Below are positions 9,308 through 9,323 of a stretch of DNA of 9,323 bases, piece by piece; the first letter of the stretch is position 1; each line of letters opens with the position of its first letter. Source of the stretch: Clostridia bacterium. Lineage in GTDB: Bacteria > Bacillota > Clostridia > Christensenellales > UBA1242. The notes under the pieces are model-generated. The model was given only the letters and a program-made list of their open reading frames with translations. It did no database searches and had not been told where the DNA came from. The stretch is from contig CAAFWB010000034.1 of the NCBI GenBank assembly GCA_900766395.1, positions 1-9,323 of the forward strand, in the 5' to 3' direction. The position numbers were made by a program, and so were the translations under genes.

Positions 9308-9323
9308 AGATCGGAAGAGCGTC
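9308..9323. other. Illumina sequencing adapter remnant
   Basis: The final 16 bases, AGATCGGAAGAGCGTC, are identical to the beginning of the Illumina TruSeq read-2 adapter. Equivalently, the minus strand ends with the 3' end of the universal adapter, GACGCTCTTCCGATCT. The match is at the extreme end of the window, as expected for untrimmed read-through into a short insert. By chance it keeps the reading frame open and adds five false residues (DALPI) to the upstream end of the translation. Biological sequence ends at 9307. Confidence 0.95.

Noticed and set aside
1..9323. tRNA, rRNA, riboswitch, CRISPR, insertion sequence or terminator within the window
   Set aside because: The coding frame is continuous from end to end. 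I saw no array of identical repeats, no transposase frame and no stem-loop followed by a T-run in a non-coding gap.

Overview
The window is the interior of one very large protein-coding gene on the minus strand. Reading the reverse complement in the phase whose codons occupy plus-strand positions 3k to 3k+2, I translated every codon from 9323 down to 3. I met no stop codon: 3,107 codons, of which about 3,101 lie wholly in biological sequence. Neither the start codon nor the stop codon is inside the window. The gene therefore runs off both ends, and the smaller open frames on either strand are shadows of it. There is no intergenic DNA, RNA gene, mobile element, CRISPR array, promoter or terminator that I can support.

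The product looks like a giant extracellular or cell-surface protein made of many diverged beta-sandwich (bacterial Ig-like) modules. It is rich in Thr, Asn, Asp, Glu, Val, Ile and Tyr, poor in Cys (12 by my count) and Trp (13), and shows no enzyme signature. From N to C terminus (high to low coordinates), residues 1 to about 1650 (roughly 9307-4380) are an array of Ig-like modules of about 110 residues. Their boundaries are marked by a hydrophobic strand ending in Pro, followed downstream by an I-D-L-like motif. Residues from about 1650 to 2690 (roughly 4380-1260) hold a different, more acidic block. It contains a degenerate repeat of about 90-100 residues with a short amphipathic helix and a Gly-anchored hairpin, and one CxxC...HxC cluster. 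A Glu/Gly/Thr-rich linker (1152-1262) is followed by further Ig-like modules, including a recognisable BIG2-like one, to the end of the window.

The organism is probably a low-GC bacterium, and an uncultured Bacillota (Firmicutes) is the most natural guess. Sampled stretches give 22-42% GC, mostly in the 30s. All Trp codons are TGG and no in-frame TGA occurs, which argues against the Mycoplasma/Spiroplasma code. The taxonomy is inference only. The last 16 bases of the window (9308-9323) match the start of the Illumina TruSeq adapter, so that end is a sequencing or assembly artefact. The contig is best read as a metagenomic or draft fragment truncated inside a repetitive gene.
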